The notes under the pieces: generated by a model | Database searches by the model: none | The model's input: only the letters and a program-made list of their open reading frames with translations | Told to the model about the DNA's origin: nothing | Translations under genes and position numbers: made by a program | DNA from: an uncultured Altererythrobacter sp. | GTDB taxonomy: Bacteria; Pseudomonadota; Alphaproteobacteria; Sphingomonadales; Sphingomonadaceae | Direction: 5' to 3' | DNA length: 64,000 bases | Assembly (NCBI GenBank): GCA_913056125.1 | Contig: CAJXNC010000004.1 | Span: 62,001 to 126,000, forward strand | In this document: positions 26,458-35,307 of the stretch, one piece after another | Numbering within the stretch: position 1 is the first letter of the stretch | Layout of the letters: every line of letters starts with the position of its first letter

Positions 26458-26505
26458 TGCGCGATAGGAGGCGCAAATGAGCATGCCTGCGGGAGAATTT
26501 CTTTC

Positions 26506-27540
26506 ATGAGCTTAATCCATCCGGTCGTGCTCTGCGGCGGAAGCGGAACCCGGCTCTGGCCGCGAAGCAGGAAGGCGCAACCCAAGCCCTTCCTGCCGCT
26601 GGTCGGTGAGAGAACATTGTTCGAGGCGACGCTGGAACGGTGCTCCGATGCGCGTCATTTTGCCGCGCCAATCGTAGTAGCCGGGACCGCGCATTTGCTG
26701 CTGGTAAAGGAGCAGGCTGCCGGTTCGCCCGGTGCCCGGATCGTGGTTGAACCTGAAGCCAAGAATACTGCTGCCGCGATTGCCCTTGCAGCTGCACTGC
26801 TGCCGAAAGATGCGGTAATGCTCGTCTGTCCGAGCGATCACCATATCGCGGATGTCTCTTCCTTCCGTACAGCAGCAAAGCAGGCTGCTGCGCTTGCGGC
26901 CGATGACTGGATGGTTTCCTTCGGCATCGCCCCGACAGGGCCGGAAACGGGGTTCGGCTATATCAAGCGGGGCGCGAGTTTGGGCGAGGGTTATCGGGTC
27001 GAGCAATTCGTGGAGAAGCCCGATCTTGAGCGGGCCGAGCAGTTCCTTGCCGATGGTAACTATAGCTGGAACGGTGGCATCTTCGCCTTTCGCGCCGGGG
27101 CATTTCTCGACGAGCTGAAGATCCATCGCCCCGACATCGCCGAGAAGGTCCTGGCATCGGTTGCTGCGGGAAGGGAAGATGGTGCGCTATTCCATCCCGA
27201 TGCCGCGTCCTTTGCCGCAGTCGACGCGGAATCGGTCGATTATGCAATAATGGAAAAGACTGCGCGCGCGGCGATGGTGCCCGTGGCGATGGGCTGGTCG
27301 GATATCGGCAATTGGCAGGCGCTACGCGATGCGCGGGTGGGCGACGAGGACGGCAACCGCGCGCGCGGCAATGTCGAACTGGTCGATTGCAGCAATGTGC
27401 TGGCGGAAACCGACGGTCCGCGTATTTCGGTGATCGGGCTCTCGGACGTGGCGATCGTCGTCGACGGGGACGAGGTGCTGGTCACCACGATGGAAGGGGC
27501 GCAAAAGGTCGGCAAGCTGACTGGCGCCGCAAAGCAATAG
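26506..27540 (+). CDS. manC: Mannose-1-phosphate guanylyltransferase
   Basis: Makes GDP-mannose from GTP and mannose-1-phosphate for surface polysaccharide. The nucleotide-binding signature is CGGSGTRLWPRSRKAQPKPF near the N-terminus; IVVEPEAKNTAAAIALAA, GYIKRG, QFVEKPD and YSWNGGIFAF follow, with MGWSDIGNWQAL near 270. At 344 residues it lacks the fused phosphomannose isomerase domain found in many ManC/AlgA proteins. No polysaccharide genes adjoin it. Confidence 0.88.
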   Translation: MSLIHPVVLCGGSGTRLWPRSRKAQPKPFLPLVGERTLFEATLERCSDARHFAAPIVVAGTAHLLLVKEQAAGSPGARIVVEPEAKNTAAAIALAAALLPKDAVMLVCPSDHHIADVSSFRTAAKQAAALAADDWMVSFGIAPTGPETGFGYIKRGASLGEGYRVEQFVEKPDLERAEQFLADGNYSWNGGIFAFRAGAFLDELKIHRPDIAEKVLASVAAGREDGALFHPDAASFAAVDAESVDYAIMEKTARAAMVPVAMGWSDIGNWQALRDARVGDEDGNRARGNVELVDCSNVLAETDGPRISVIGLSDVAIVVDGDEVLVTTMEGAQKVGKLTGAAKQ

Positions 27541-27559
27541 GAACCAACGGGAACTTCGC

Positions 27560-28000
27560 ATGATCGCCCAGACCATCCAGCTCGCGCTCGCGCCGGTCTT
27601 CGTGCTGGTGGCGATCGGCAATATCATGAACCTGCTGTCGACGCGGCTTGGCCGCGTGGTCGATCGCTCGCGCCGCCTGCAGGAACTGCATGGCGGGACC
27701 GAGGGCATGGAGCATGACGATATCGTACGCGAAATCCGCATGGTCGACAGGCGTATCCTGCTCATCAACCGGGCGATCCTCCTGCTGGTGCTGTCGGGCC
27801 TTTGCGTGGGGCTGACCGTGGTCCTGCTGTTCGTCACCGAGTTTTCGGGCGCCGATCTCCAGCCTTATGCGGCCACGATCTTCATCTTTGCCGTTGCCCT
27901 GTTAATGGGGGCGCTGATGCTCTTCCTTCAGGAAACGCGCGAAGCGACTGCCGCCTTGCGGATTCCCGACATGTACCTGGAAAAGGACCGCAAGCTTTAG
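27560..28000 (+). CDS. DUF2721 family membrane protein
   Basis: 146 residues with an N-terminal hydrophobic segment (LALAPVFVLVAIGNIMNLL), a conserved basic stretch (TRLGRVVDRSRRLQ), then two more membrane helices (about 72-95 and 105-122). The order and the RxxRVVDRxR motif fit DUF2721, a family with no established function. It starts 19 bases after manC and is probably co-transcribed. It is convergent with the PHA-type gene, one base apart. Confidence 0.8.
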   Translation: MIAQTIQLALAPVFVLVAIGNIMNLLSTRLGRVVDRSRRLQELHGGTEGMEHDDIVREIRMVDRRILLINRAILLLVLSGLCVGLTVVLLFVTEFSGADLQPYAATIFIFAVALLMGALMLFLQETREATAALRIPDMYLEKDRKL

Positions 28001-28001
28001 C

Positions 28002-28313
28002 CTACTCTGCGGTTGGCGGTGCCAGCAGCTTTTGCCCCTGCTGCTGGATCGCGCTTTCGACGATCGGCTGGATGAAGCCCAGCGCAGGCGGCAGGTCCAT
28101 GAAAAACACGACCTGATCGTCCATGATATCGATGCGTCCATTGAGGCTTTGCCCAAGGGCAAGAATCGCCATGTGCATGCTGTCCTCGCTCGGCCAGTTG
28201 GTCTGCACATCGGCCATGCCGCCGGGAATGGCATCGGCAATCTGGTGGCTCGAACCCTTGAGGCGGCGGCGCACTTCTTCGCGCCCGAGCTGGTGGGGGA
28301 TAGCAACTTGCAT
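28002..28313 (-). CDS. Polyhydroxyalkanoic acid system family protein
   Basis: 103 residues from ATG at 28313, which overlaps the upstream stop (TGATG). The sequence (VAIPHQLGREEVRRRL; MHMAILALGQSLNGRIDIMDD; FFMDLPPALGFIQPIVESAI) fits the small family named for polyhydroxyalkanoate granules. Its molecular role is not established, and the fold resembles START-like small proteins with a repetitive beta pattern. No PHA synthase or phasin gene is in the window. It is third in an operon after the telA-like gene. Confidence 0.75.
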   Translation of the reverse strand: MQVAIPHQLGREEVRRRLKGSSHQIADAIPGGMADVQTNWPSEDSMHMAILALGQSLNGRIDIMDDQVVFFMDLPPALGFIQPIVESAIQQQGQKLLAPPTAE

Positions 28314-29080
28314 CAATTCTTCTCCGGAGTGACATCCGGCGAGGGCAGTCCCTCCGCATCGCCGTAGCGGTAATCGAGGTAGCGGTTCTTGATTGCGAGA
28401 TCGTCGAGCGAGCCCTCGGCCATCTGCCTCGTAACGTGGTCGATTTCCTTGCTGATCTTGCCCAGGCTTTCGACCAGCTGCCGGTCCGGCGTTGAGCCCG
28501 CGCGCTCCTCGCGCCTGAGATTCGCGGGGATCTTGCGATAGGAATCGATCATTTCGGGCAGCACTTCGCCCACCAGCTTGCGCGTTTCCTGCGCCGCCGG
28601 ATGCGCCGAATCGACATGTTCGAGCTGCAGGCCCAGCGCATCGAGCTGTACGCCAATATCCTCGACCAGCTTGACGGCCGGCGGTGGCAGGGCCGGGCGC
28701 TGGTGCTCAAGCCACAATTCGGTGCGCGCGACCATCTGCTTCACATCGCCGCGATTGAGGTCTGCCCGCTGGGGTATCTTCACCTTGGGGAAATTGGCGA
28801 AGATCACGCCCGCAGCCACCATTGCGAGGAAGGTGATGACAATTCCGACAAAGCCGATGCCGTCGAGTATCAGGCCCGCGATGGATGCCGCGACCATGAT
28901 GGCGAAAAGGGCGGCTCCGAAGAAACTGGCGCGCTTTGCCCAGGTCTTGAGCTTGATATTGGCCGAACCCTTGCCGATCGAGGAAACCTGACGGTGCCGC
29001 CCGCCGGCGCGATTGTCGCGCACCAGCGATCGGCCTTCCTCGATCAGGCGGTCGCTCTGGTCGGTCAGGTCTTGCCCCAT
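28313..29080 (-). CDS. Membrane-anchored protein of unknown function, in telA operon
   Basis: 255 residues from ATG at 29080; the longer open frame upstream is antisense noise inside the telA gene. A basic N-terminus (RDNRAGGRHRQ) precedes two membrane helices (about 52-72 and 75-95), followed by a long charged helical cytoplasmic part (VKQMVARTELWLEHQ; EEVLPEMIDSYRKIPANLR) that resembles coiled-coil 5-bromo-4-chloroindolyl phosphate hydrolysis-type/XpaC partners of TelA. It has TGATG couplings at both ends. Name by context only; function unknown. Confidence 0.75.
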   Translation of the reverse strand: MGQDLTDQSDRLIEEGRSLVRDNRAGGRHRQVSSIGKGSANIKLKTWAKRASFFGAALFAIMVAASIAGLILDGIGFVGIVITFLAMVAAGVIFANFPKVKIPQRADLNRGDVKQMVARTELWLEHQRPALPPPAVKLVEDIGVQLDALGLQLEHVDSAHPAAQETRKLVGEVLPEMIDSYRKIPANLRREERAGSTPDRQLVESLGKISKEIDHVTRQMAEGSLDDLAIKNRYLDYRYGDAEGLPSPDVTPEKN

Positions 29081-30288
29081 CAGCTGTCGAGACTCAGCAG
29101 ACTGGTTTCGCTTACGGTGGCGGCGGCCTGCGCCTGCCCTTCGGCGCGGGCAATATAGCCCTTGGACTTCTCGACCTCGTCCGAGAGCACCTCGACCGTC
29201 TGTTTCATGCTGGACAGAGCCTTGACCTTGAAGTTGTCCACCTCGTCCATCGTGTCGTAGATGTTCTGGAAGGCGCGTTGCAGCGTTTCCAGCGGGATAG
29301 TGGACGAAGCAGCCTGCTCGTGAATCTTGCCGGTATTTTCGCGCAGCAGCGCACTGGTGGAATCGATGATGTCGCTGGTGGTCTGGTTGAGCGCGGTGAT
29401 CTGGCCCAATACCAGGCGCTGGTTGGTCATGGCCTGCGCCACCGTCACGGCAGTGCGCAATGCGCCGACAGTGGTGGTACTGGCGCGGTCCACGCCCTTG
29501 ACCAGCTCGACATTGTTCTTCTTGACCAGGTCGAGCGCAAGATAGCCCTGTACGGATACGGCCATCTGCGTGAGCAGGTCCTGCGTGCGCTGGCGGACAT
29601 AGAACAACGCGGTCTCGCGGATCGCCTTGGCCTTTTCCGGATCGGTTGCATCGAGGTCGGCCGCTTCCTGCTCGAGGCGTTCGTCGAGCGTGCGGGCGAT
29701 ATGGATCATCTGTTCGAGATTGCCCATCGCTTCCCACAGCTTCTGGCGTTCGACATCGATCGCGGCATTGTCCATCAGCAGCTCGTCCTTGCCGCTGGAT
29801 AGGCGGGCAAGGATCGCCTGGATATGGCCCTGTGCGGAGGTGTAGCTGTCGAAATAGTTCTTCAGCTTGTTGCCGAAGGGGATGATGCCGAACAGCTTGC
29901 GACCGGTCAGCTTGCCTTTGCGGCCCGGATCGAGGTCTTCGACCGTGCGGCGCAGTTCGGAGAGGTCGGCACCTACGCCGGTTTCCTGGTCCATGGCGCG
30001 CACCGGGCGATCGAGGAAACGGTTGGACATGCCCGCCGCGGACATGATTTCCTTGCGGCCCATATTGGTGATCTGGTCAACCTTCTTGCCGAATTCGGGC
30101 GACTTGGCATCGAGCGTAACCAGCTCTTCGACGAAGCCGTCCACCTTCTTGGCTAGCGCGCTCTTCTTCTCCTCGTCCACGGGGACAAGACCGCTTGCCT
30201 TTTCGGCCGAAACAGCGGGCACCGGATCGGGCGGCGTGAGATCGAGATCGGTTTCGACTTTGGTCGCAGTTTCGTTGCTGGTCGCCAT
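29080..30288 (-). CDS. TelA family (toxic anion resistance) protein
   Basis: 402 residues from ATG at 30288. The N-terminal 80 residues are Thr/Pro/Glu-rich; the rest is almost all helix, with family stretches such as FGIIPFGNKLKNYFDSY, AQGHIQAILARLSSGKDEL and GALRTAVTVAQAMTNQRLVLGQ. TelA proteins were named for tellurite resistance but their mechanism is unknown. Here TelA is first of a three-gene unit with a two-helix membrane protein and a PHA-type protein, a context suggesting envelope stress rather than metal chemistry. Confidence 0.9.
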   Translation of the reverse strand: MATSNETATKVETDLDLTPPDPVPAVSAEKASGLVPVDEEKKSALAKKVDGFVEELVTLDAKSPEFGKKVDQITNMGRKEIMSAAGMSNRFLDRPVRAMDQETGVGADLSELRRTVEDLDPGRKGKLTGRKLFGIIPFGNKLKNYFDSYTSAQGHIQAILARLSSGKDELLMDNAAIDVERQKLWEAMGNLEQMIHIARTLDERLEQEAADLDATDPEKAKAIRETALFYVRQRTQDLLTQMAVSVQGYLALDLVKKNNVELVKGVDRASTTTVGALRTAVTVAQAMTNQRLVLGQITALNQTTSDIIDSTSALLRENTGKIHEQAASSTIPLETLQRAFQNIYDTMDEVDNFKVKALSSMKQTVEVLSDEVEKSKGYIARAEGQAQAAATVSETSLLSLDS

Positions 30289-30406
30289 GGCGTGAATATC
30301 CCTCCGAATTCCTGCTACTGTATTAGGGAGGCAAGACACGCTTTTCAAGCGTTCCCCTTCGCCCTGTTGCCTCGTATACCTCCCTTTCCCAGGGGAGGCG
30401 ATGATA

Positions 30407-31921
30407 ATGGCCAGCGAAGTGCCATCTGCAAGTTCGGACGGATTTGGACACGTATTGGAGTCCTGGCGGCGCTGGTGGCGCATATCGGTGCGCGGAACCG
30501 TCAACCAGGCGGAAGTGATCGCCAAGCGTCGTACCGAAGGTGAAATAAGCTCTCGTTACCTGCTGATGCTGTGCATGTCGGCGGGCATCGCCATCCTCGG
30601 CCTGCTGCTGTCCTCGCCCGCCGTGGTCATCGGCGCGATGCTGCTTTCGCCCCTGATGGATCCGATCATGGGCCTCGGCTTTGCGCTCGCCATTGGCGAT
30701 TTTCACTGGATCAAGAAATCGGCCAAGTCGCTGGCTATCGGCACGTTGATCGCAATCATATTTTGCGCGTTGATCGTTTTTTTCTCGCCTTTGCAGACTG
30801 TCACTTCGGAGATTGCCGCGCGAACCAAGCCCAATCTGTTCGACCTGGGCGTAGCGGTGTTTTCGGCCATTGCCGGCGCCTATGCGGTGATCCGCGGGCG
30901 CGAAGGCACGATTGTCGGCGTGGCTATCGCCACCGCCTTGATGCCGCCGCTGGCGGTCGTCGGCTTTGGCCTCGCCACCTTCAACTGGACGGTGTTTTCG
31001 GGTGCGGTCGGCCTGTTCTTCACCAACCTCATGACCATCGCGCTGACCGCCACGATAATGGCGCGGCTCTACGGCTTCCGCACCGATCTTTCCGAGAAAC
31101 AGACGTGGTTCCAGAGCGTGGTCATCGCCGGCACCTTCGTTGCAATTGGTATTCCTCTGCTGCTTTCGCTGCTCGACATTGCCGATGAGGCGAATGATGC
31201 GCGCCAGATCAACTCTCTGGTAATGGAGCCTTTCGACAGCCGTGCGCGTCTCTCGCAGGTCGAAACCGATTTCGAGGCGGAGCCGATCCGCATCAACGCG
31301 ACTGTCCTCACACCCGAACTGAAGGACGATGCCGAGCAAATCGCCAAGCGGGCGATGGAGCGTGCCCTGAACGAACCGGTCGAACTGGTCATCACGCAAT
31401 ATCGCGTCGGTACAAACGCGCAGGCAGCAGAGGAAGCGCAACTGTCTGCCGCCTTGGCAGCGGAGCGTGCCGATGCAGCCGAAGCCGAAAGGCTGGCCGA
31501 GCGGTTGGCGCTCGTGGCCGGCGTGGGAACCGACGACGTCACGGTCGATCGCGAGCGTCATCGGGCTACGGTCAATGCGCGTCCGCTCGAAGGAGCGACA
31601 CTCAGGGCCTATGCAGACCTCGAACGGCGTATCGTCGCGCTTGAAGAAGAGGAGTGGGATATCCGCCTTGTTCCCCCGATCCTGTCACTGCCCGACATCG
31701 GTTTCGAGGGGGAAGGGGTTTCATCCTCGGGGCAGGAGGCCATCGGCCTCATTGAGTGGACCGTCAAACGCGTGAACCTGCCGATCGTGCTCGAAGGTCG
31801 GGCCAATGCCGTGGCTCTGGCCCGTATCGCCTTGCAGGAACGGGGCATCCAGGCGCAGACGGCGCCGGGACGCGAGGGTTTCAGCGATGTCTCGGTGAGC
31901 TGGGCGATGCCCGACGAATAG
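30407..31921 (+). CDS. DUF389 family membrane protein
   Basis: ATG at 30407 has GGGGAGG eight bases upstream, better placed than the ATG at 30401. 504 residues. About six membrane helices in the first 260 residues include the DUF389 signature PAVVIGAMLLSPLMDPIMG and GREGTIVGVAIATALMPPL. The C-terminal 240 residues are soluble, with a Glu/Ala-rich coiled coil (EEAQLSAALAAERADAAEAE) and two BON/OmpA-like alpha-beta segments. Function of DUF389 is unknown. It is divergent from telA. Confidence 0.88.
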   Translation: MASEVPSASSDGFGHVLESWRRWWRISVRGTVNQAEVIAKRRTEGEISSRYLLMLCMSAGIAILGLLLSSPAVVIGAMLLSPLMDPIMGLGFALAIGDFHWIKKSAKSLAIGTLIAIIFCALIVFFSPLQTVTSEIAARTKPNLFDLGVAVFSAIAGAYAVIRGREGTIVGVAIATALMPPLAVVGFGLATFNWTVFSGAVGLFFTNLMTIALTATIMARLYGFRTDLSEKQTWFQSVVIAGTFVAIGIPLLLSLLDIADEANDARQINSLVMEPFDSRARLSQVETDFEAEPIRINATVLTPELKDDAEQIAKRAMERALNEPVELVITQYRVGTNAQAAEEAQLSAALAAERADAAEAERLAERLALVAGVGTDDVTVDRERHRATVNARPLEGATLRAYADLERRIVALEEEEWDIRLVPPILSLPDIGFEGEGVSSSGQEAIGLIEWTVKRVNLPIVLEGRANAVALARIALQERGIQAQTAPGREGFSDVSVSWAMPDE

Positions 31922-31924
31922 CTA

Positions 31925-33652
31925 TCAGGCCGCCAGTTCCAGCGGCTCGATCTCGCCCGACAGGTAGAGCTTCTTGGCCTTGGCGCGGCTGAGCTTGCCC
32001 GAACTCGTGCGCGGCAGGGTGCGTGGCGGGACAAGCTCTACGACGCAGTTCATGCCGGTAATGGCCCGTACGCGGTCGCGGATTTCGTCACGCAGCTTGA
32101 GCCGTTCCTCGGGATCCGACACGCGGCAGTGAACAAGCACGGCCGGCGCTTCCTCGCCATTCTCGGTTTCGACCGCAAAGGCAGCAATGTCGCCATGGTT
32201 GAATCCCGGCAATTGCTCCACGGCCCATTCGATATCCTGCGGCCAATGGTTCTTGCCGTTGATGATGATCATGTCCTTGGCGCGGCCGACGATGAACAGA
32301 TATCCATCGCCGAGATAGCCCATGTCGCCGGTATCGAGCCAACCATCGACCAGGCATTCGTCAGTCGCTTCATGGTTGCGGAAATAGGAATGCATGACAC
32401 TTGGGCCACGGCACCAGACCTTGCCGATCTGGTGGTCGCCCTTGGCTTCGCCATCTTCGCCACGGATTTCGACATCCATGTCGGGCAGCGGCTTGCCGCA
32501 ATTGACGATCGCGCGATAGCGGGCGGGGCGGCTGAGATCACGCTTGGTGCCGCTCAGGCGCTCTTCTTCCACCAGTTCCACGCGGATGCCTTCGCCCGGC
32601 GGCATGACGGTGACGGCCAGCGTCGCCTCGGCCAGGCCATAGCTCGGTGTGAAGGCGGAGGCCTTGAAGCCGGCGGGTGCAAAGGCGTTGACGAAGTTCT
32701 GCATCACGTCAGGGCGAATCATGTCCGCGCCATTGCCGGCGAGGCGCCAGCGCGACAGGTCGAAACGTTCGGCGACGTTGGACTGGCTGGAGATGCGGCG
32801 CGCGCAGATATCGTAGCCGAAAGTCGGCGAATAGCTGAGCGTGGTGCCCTTGTTGCGGCTGATCAGGTCGAGCCAGGCCAGGGGCCGCCTCGCGAAATGC
32901 TCGGTCTTGAGATAGTCGACGCTGACCTGGTTGGCGACGAGCGAGAGGAAACAGCCGACCAGACCCATGTCGTGATACCAGGGCAGCCAGCTGGCGACCC
33001 GGTCGTTGTAGCCGATATCCATGCTGTCGGCATGGCCGAAAAGGTTGTGCAACAAGGCCTTGTGCGTCACTGCCACGCCCTGCGGGAAGCGCGTCGAACC
33101 CGAGGAATATTGCAAATAGCAAATGTCTTCCGGGTCGGCTTCGGGCAGTTCCACCTCGGGCGCCGGGCGCTGGGCGAAAACGTCCCAGCTAATGCCTTCA
33201 CAACCCTGTCGTTCTGCCGCTGCGCTGGCCATGTCGGCAATCTCGGGCGGATAGAGCAGGATCTTGGGGTCAGAACTCTGCAACTGGACGGAATGCTGGT
33301 CGATATAGCTCTCCTTGCCGCCGAAGGTCGTCGGTAGCGGCAGCGGTACCGGCCATGCCCCGGCATAGATGCAGGCGCAGAACAGCGCGGCGAATTCGGG
33401 ACCGGTCTCGGCGATCAGGGCTACGCGGTCGGCCTTGCCGATCCCCGCATCGATGAGCCGGTGGGCCATGGCGATCGCGTCTTCGCGCATTTCCGCATAG
33501 GGATAAACGCGTTCGAGCTCGCCACGCATGTCGTGGAAATTGAGGCCCTTTTCGCTGCGCGCGGCATAATCCACCGCCTCGTTGAAAGTGGCGAAGTCCG
33601 CGCGTACGCGGGGCAGGGCGCAATCGTTTGGCGTGGGTGTCAGTTCGGTCAT
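31925..33652 (-). CDS. Fatty-acyl-AMP ligase (FAAL, FadD32-like)
   Basis: Activates a fatty acid to acyl-AMP, usually for hand-over to an acyl carrier protein of a lipopeptide or polyketide pathway. ATG at 33652 gives 575 residues. The AMP-binding P-loop is YLQYSSGSTRFPQGV; further motifs are LPWYHDMGLVG, PSYGLAEATLAV and GWLDTGDMGYL. The C-terminal lysine region is LPRTSSGKLSRAKAK. The insertion after about residue 350 and the DMGL motif favour FAAL over fatty acyl-CoA ligase. No carrier protein, PKS or NRPS gene is nearby, so its product is unknown. Confidence 0.88.
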   Translation of the reverse strand: MTELTPTPNDCALPRVRADFATFNEAVDYAARSEKGLNFHDMRGELERVYPYAEMREDAIAMAHRLIDAGIGKADRVALIAETGPEFAALFCACIYAGAWPVPLPLPTTFGGKESYIDQHSVQLQSSDPKILLYPPEIADMASAAAERQGCEGISWDVFAQRPAPEVELPEADPEDICYLQYSSGSTRFPQGVAVTHKALLHNLFGHADSMDIGYNDRVASWLPWYHDMGLVGCFLSLVANQVSVDYLKTEHFARRPLAWLDLISRNKGTTLSYSPTFGYDICARRISSQSNVAERFDLSRWRLAGNGADMIRPDVMQNFVNAFAPAGFKASAFTPSYGLAEATLAVTVMPPGEGIRVELVEEERLSGTKRDLSRPARYRAIVNCGKPLPDMDVEIRGEDGEAKGDHQIGKVWCRGPSVMHSYFRNHEATDECLVDGWLDTGDMGYLGDGYLFIVGRAKDMIIINGKNHWPQDIEWAVEQLPGFNHGDIAAFAVETENGEEAPAVLVHCRVSDPEERLKLRDEIRDRVRAITGMNCVVELVPPRTLPRTSSGKLSRAKAKKLYLSGEIEPLELAA

Positions 33653-33782
33653 TGGTAGTAGAGGCAACCTCGTCTAACGCGCTCTCCCGGCGCTTCCCAA
33701 ATCCAAAAACAGGCGCCGATTGGTTAACCGACGCCACTGCAAACTTTCCCATTTGATAGGAACTGTGGCACGAATAAGGCCA

Positions 33783-34367
33783 ATGGCGCACTATAAACAA
33801 GCCTGTAAGCGTAAATCGAAGGGGAAAATGCCTCTCGACAATGCCTTATTGCGCGATTTGGCGCTGTCCTACATGGCCCGATACGCCACTTCCACCGCCA
33901 AGCTGGAGCGCTATCTGCGCCGCAAGATCGATGAACGCGGCTGGGCAGAGAACGAACCCGCAGCAGATTTGGAAGGTCTCGTGGCGCGCTATGCCGAGCT
34001 CGGCTATGTCGATGACGAGACCTATGCCCGGACCAAGAGTGGCAGCCTGTTGCGGCGCGGCTATGGGGCCAGACGGGTCAGTCAGGCACTGGGCAAGGAC
34101 GGTATTTCCTCAGACATTCGCGAAGAAATTGCCGCCAGCGAGGCCGAGCTGCGCCATGCTGTGCTGGCCATGGCGCAAAAGCGCCGCTTCGGCCCTTTTG
34201 GCGCGGATTTGCCTGATCGGGATCGACGGGAGAAACAGCTCGCCGCAATGATGCGGGCGGGACATGATCTCGACAGCGCCCGGCAAATGGTCGATGCACC
34301 GAGCGTAGATGCTGCACTCGATTGGGCGCATGAACTGGATGAGGATTTTCTCGATGAAGCTGGCTGA
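33783..34367 (+). CDS. recX: Regulatory protein RecX
   Basis: Modulator of RecA filaments. The body fits RecX helical repeats: LALSYMARYATSTAKLERYL, LVARYAELGYVDDETYARTK, LLRRGYGARRVSQAL and MRAGHDLDSARQMVD. ATG at 33783 gives 194 residues with a basic N-terminus (YKQACKRKSKGK); ATG at 33828 with GAAGGGG upstream is an alternative. recA is not adjacent. Its 3' end overlaps the next gene by 14 bases. Confidence 0.88.
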   Translation: MAHYKQACKRKSKGKMPLDNALLRDLALSYMARYATSTAKLERYLRRKIDERGWAENEPAADLEGLVARYAELGYVDDETYARTKSGSLLRRGYGARRVSQALGKDGISSDIREEIAASEAELRHAVLAMAQKRRFGPFGADLPDRDRREKQLAAMMRAGHDLDSARQMVDAPSVDAALDWAHELDEDFLDEAG

Positions 34368-34857
34368 AAAGCTGCGACTGCTCCTGGCAAGCGGCGCAAT
34401 TGCCCTTGCTGCCTGTTCCACTCAGGCCGCCACCGATGCTCCGCCGCCGCCCGCAGCAGCGGAGGTTTCGGTTCATCCCGAATCCGGGCTGGAGATCATC
34501 CCCGTCACCGTGATTTCCGACACGGGACGGCACCTGTTTCGATCCGAAGTTGCCGCTACCGCCGCACAGCAGCAGCGCGGATTGATGTTCCGTACCGAGA
34601 TGGCAGACGATGAGGGCATGATCTTCCCCTACGAACACGATCCGCGCCAGGTGAGCTTCTGGATGCGCAATACGCTGATCTCGCTCGACATCATCTATAT
34701 CGGCACCGACAGGAAAATCCTCAATATTGCCGAAAATGCAGTGCCTTATTCGGAACAGAGCCTGCCTTCGGCCGGTCCCGTCTCCGCCGTGCTCGAAATC
34801 AATGGCGGGCTATCAGCGGAATTGGGGATCGGCCCCGGCGATGCGGTGGAGTGGTAG
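34354..34857 (+). CDS. DUF192 family lipoprotein
   Basis: ATG at 34354 lies inside the recX end and gives 167 residues. The lipoprotein signal ends in lipobox LAAC (SGAIALAACSTQ). The DUF192 domain (about 50-167) shows FRSEVAATAAQQQRGLMFR, MIFPYEHDPRQVSFWMRNT, SLDIIYIGTDRKI and AVLEINGG. Members are small secreted beta-rich proteins of unknown activity. It is co-transcribed with recX by overlap. Confidence 0.9.
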   Translation: MKLAEKLRLLLASGAIALAACSTQAATDAPPPPAAAEVSVHPESGLEIIPVTVISDTGRHLFRSEVAATAAQQQRGLMFRTEMADDEGMIFPYEHDPRQVSFWMRNTLISLDIIYIGTDRKILNIAENAVPYSEQSLPSAGPVSAVLEINGGLSAELGIGPGDAVEW

Positions 34858-34908
34858 AGATGCACATCTGCTTGCACGCCACCCCCGAAAGAGGCTAACC
34901 GCGCCTCC

Positions 34909-35307
34909 ATGGGAATCCTCATGAAGATCTTCACCTGGTGGGAAGGCGCCACCATCGGCACCTCGTTGTGGACGGCGCGCAAGGGCGAGCATGTCGGCAT
35001 CGATGCGCAGGGCAACAAGTATTACCGCAGCAAGAGCGCCAGGGATGGCGCGCCCGAGCGGCGCTGGGTCATCTATAATGGTGCCAACGATGCAAGTCGC
35101 GTTCCTGCAGAGTGGCATGGCTGGCTGCATCATTCTTATGACGAGCTGCCCGAGAGCCATCTGCAGCCTGCCAAGATCTGGGAAGTGGATTACACGCCCA
35201 ACGCCACAGGAACTGCAGCGGCCTATCGTCCTGCCGGTGCGCTGGAGCGTGGCGGGCACCGTGCCCGCGCTACCGGCGACTACGAAGCCTGGACGCCCGA
35301 CGCGTGA
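34909..35307 (+). CDS. NDUFA12-type NADH:ubiquinone oxidoreductase subunit
   Basis: Accessory subunit of respiratory complex I (N7BM/B17.2 family) typical of alphaproteobacteria and mitochondria. It starts MGILMKIFTWWEGATIGT, with the diagnostic RRWVIYNGANDASRVPAEWHGWLHH. 132 residues. The core nuo genes are elsewhere, as is usual for this gene. It overlaps the following DUF2155 gene by four bases (GTGA). Confidence 0.94.
   Translation: MGILMKIFTWWEGATIGTSLWTARKGEHVGIDAQGNKYYRSKSARDGAPERRWVIYNGANDASRVPAEWHGWLHHSYDELPESHLQPAKIWEVDYTPNATGTAAAYRPAGALERGGHRARATGDYEAWTPDA

Noticed and set aside
28313-29737. 474-codon version of the telA-operon membrane protein
   Set aside because: The extra N-terminal part overlaps the telA gene in another frame and is low-complexity; the TGATG start at 29080 is far better.
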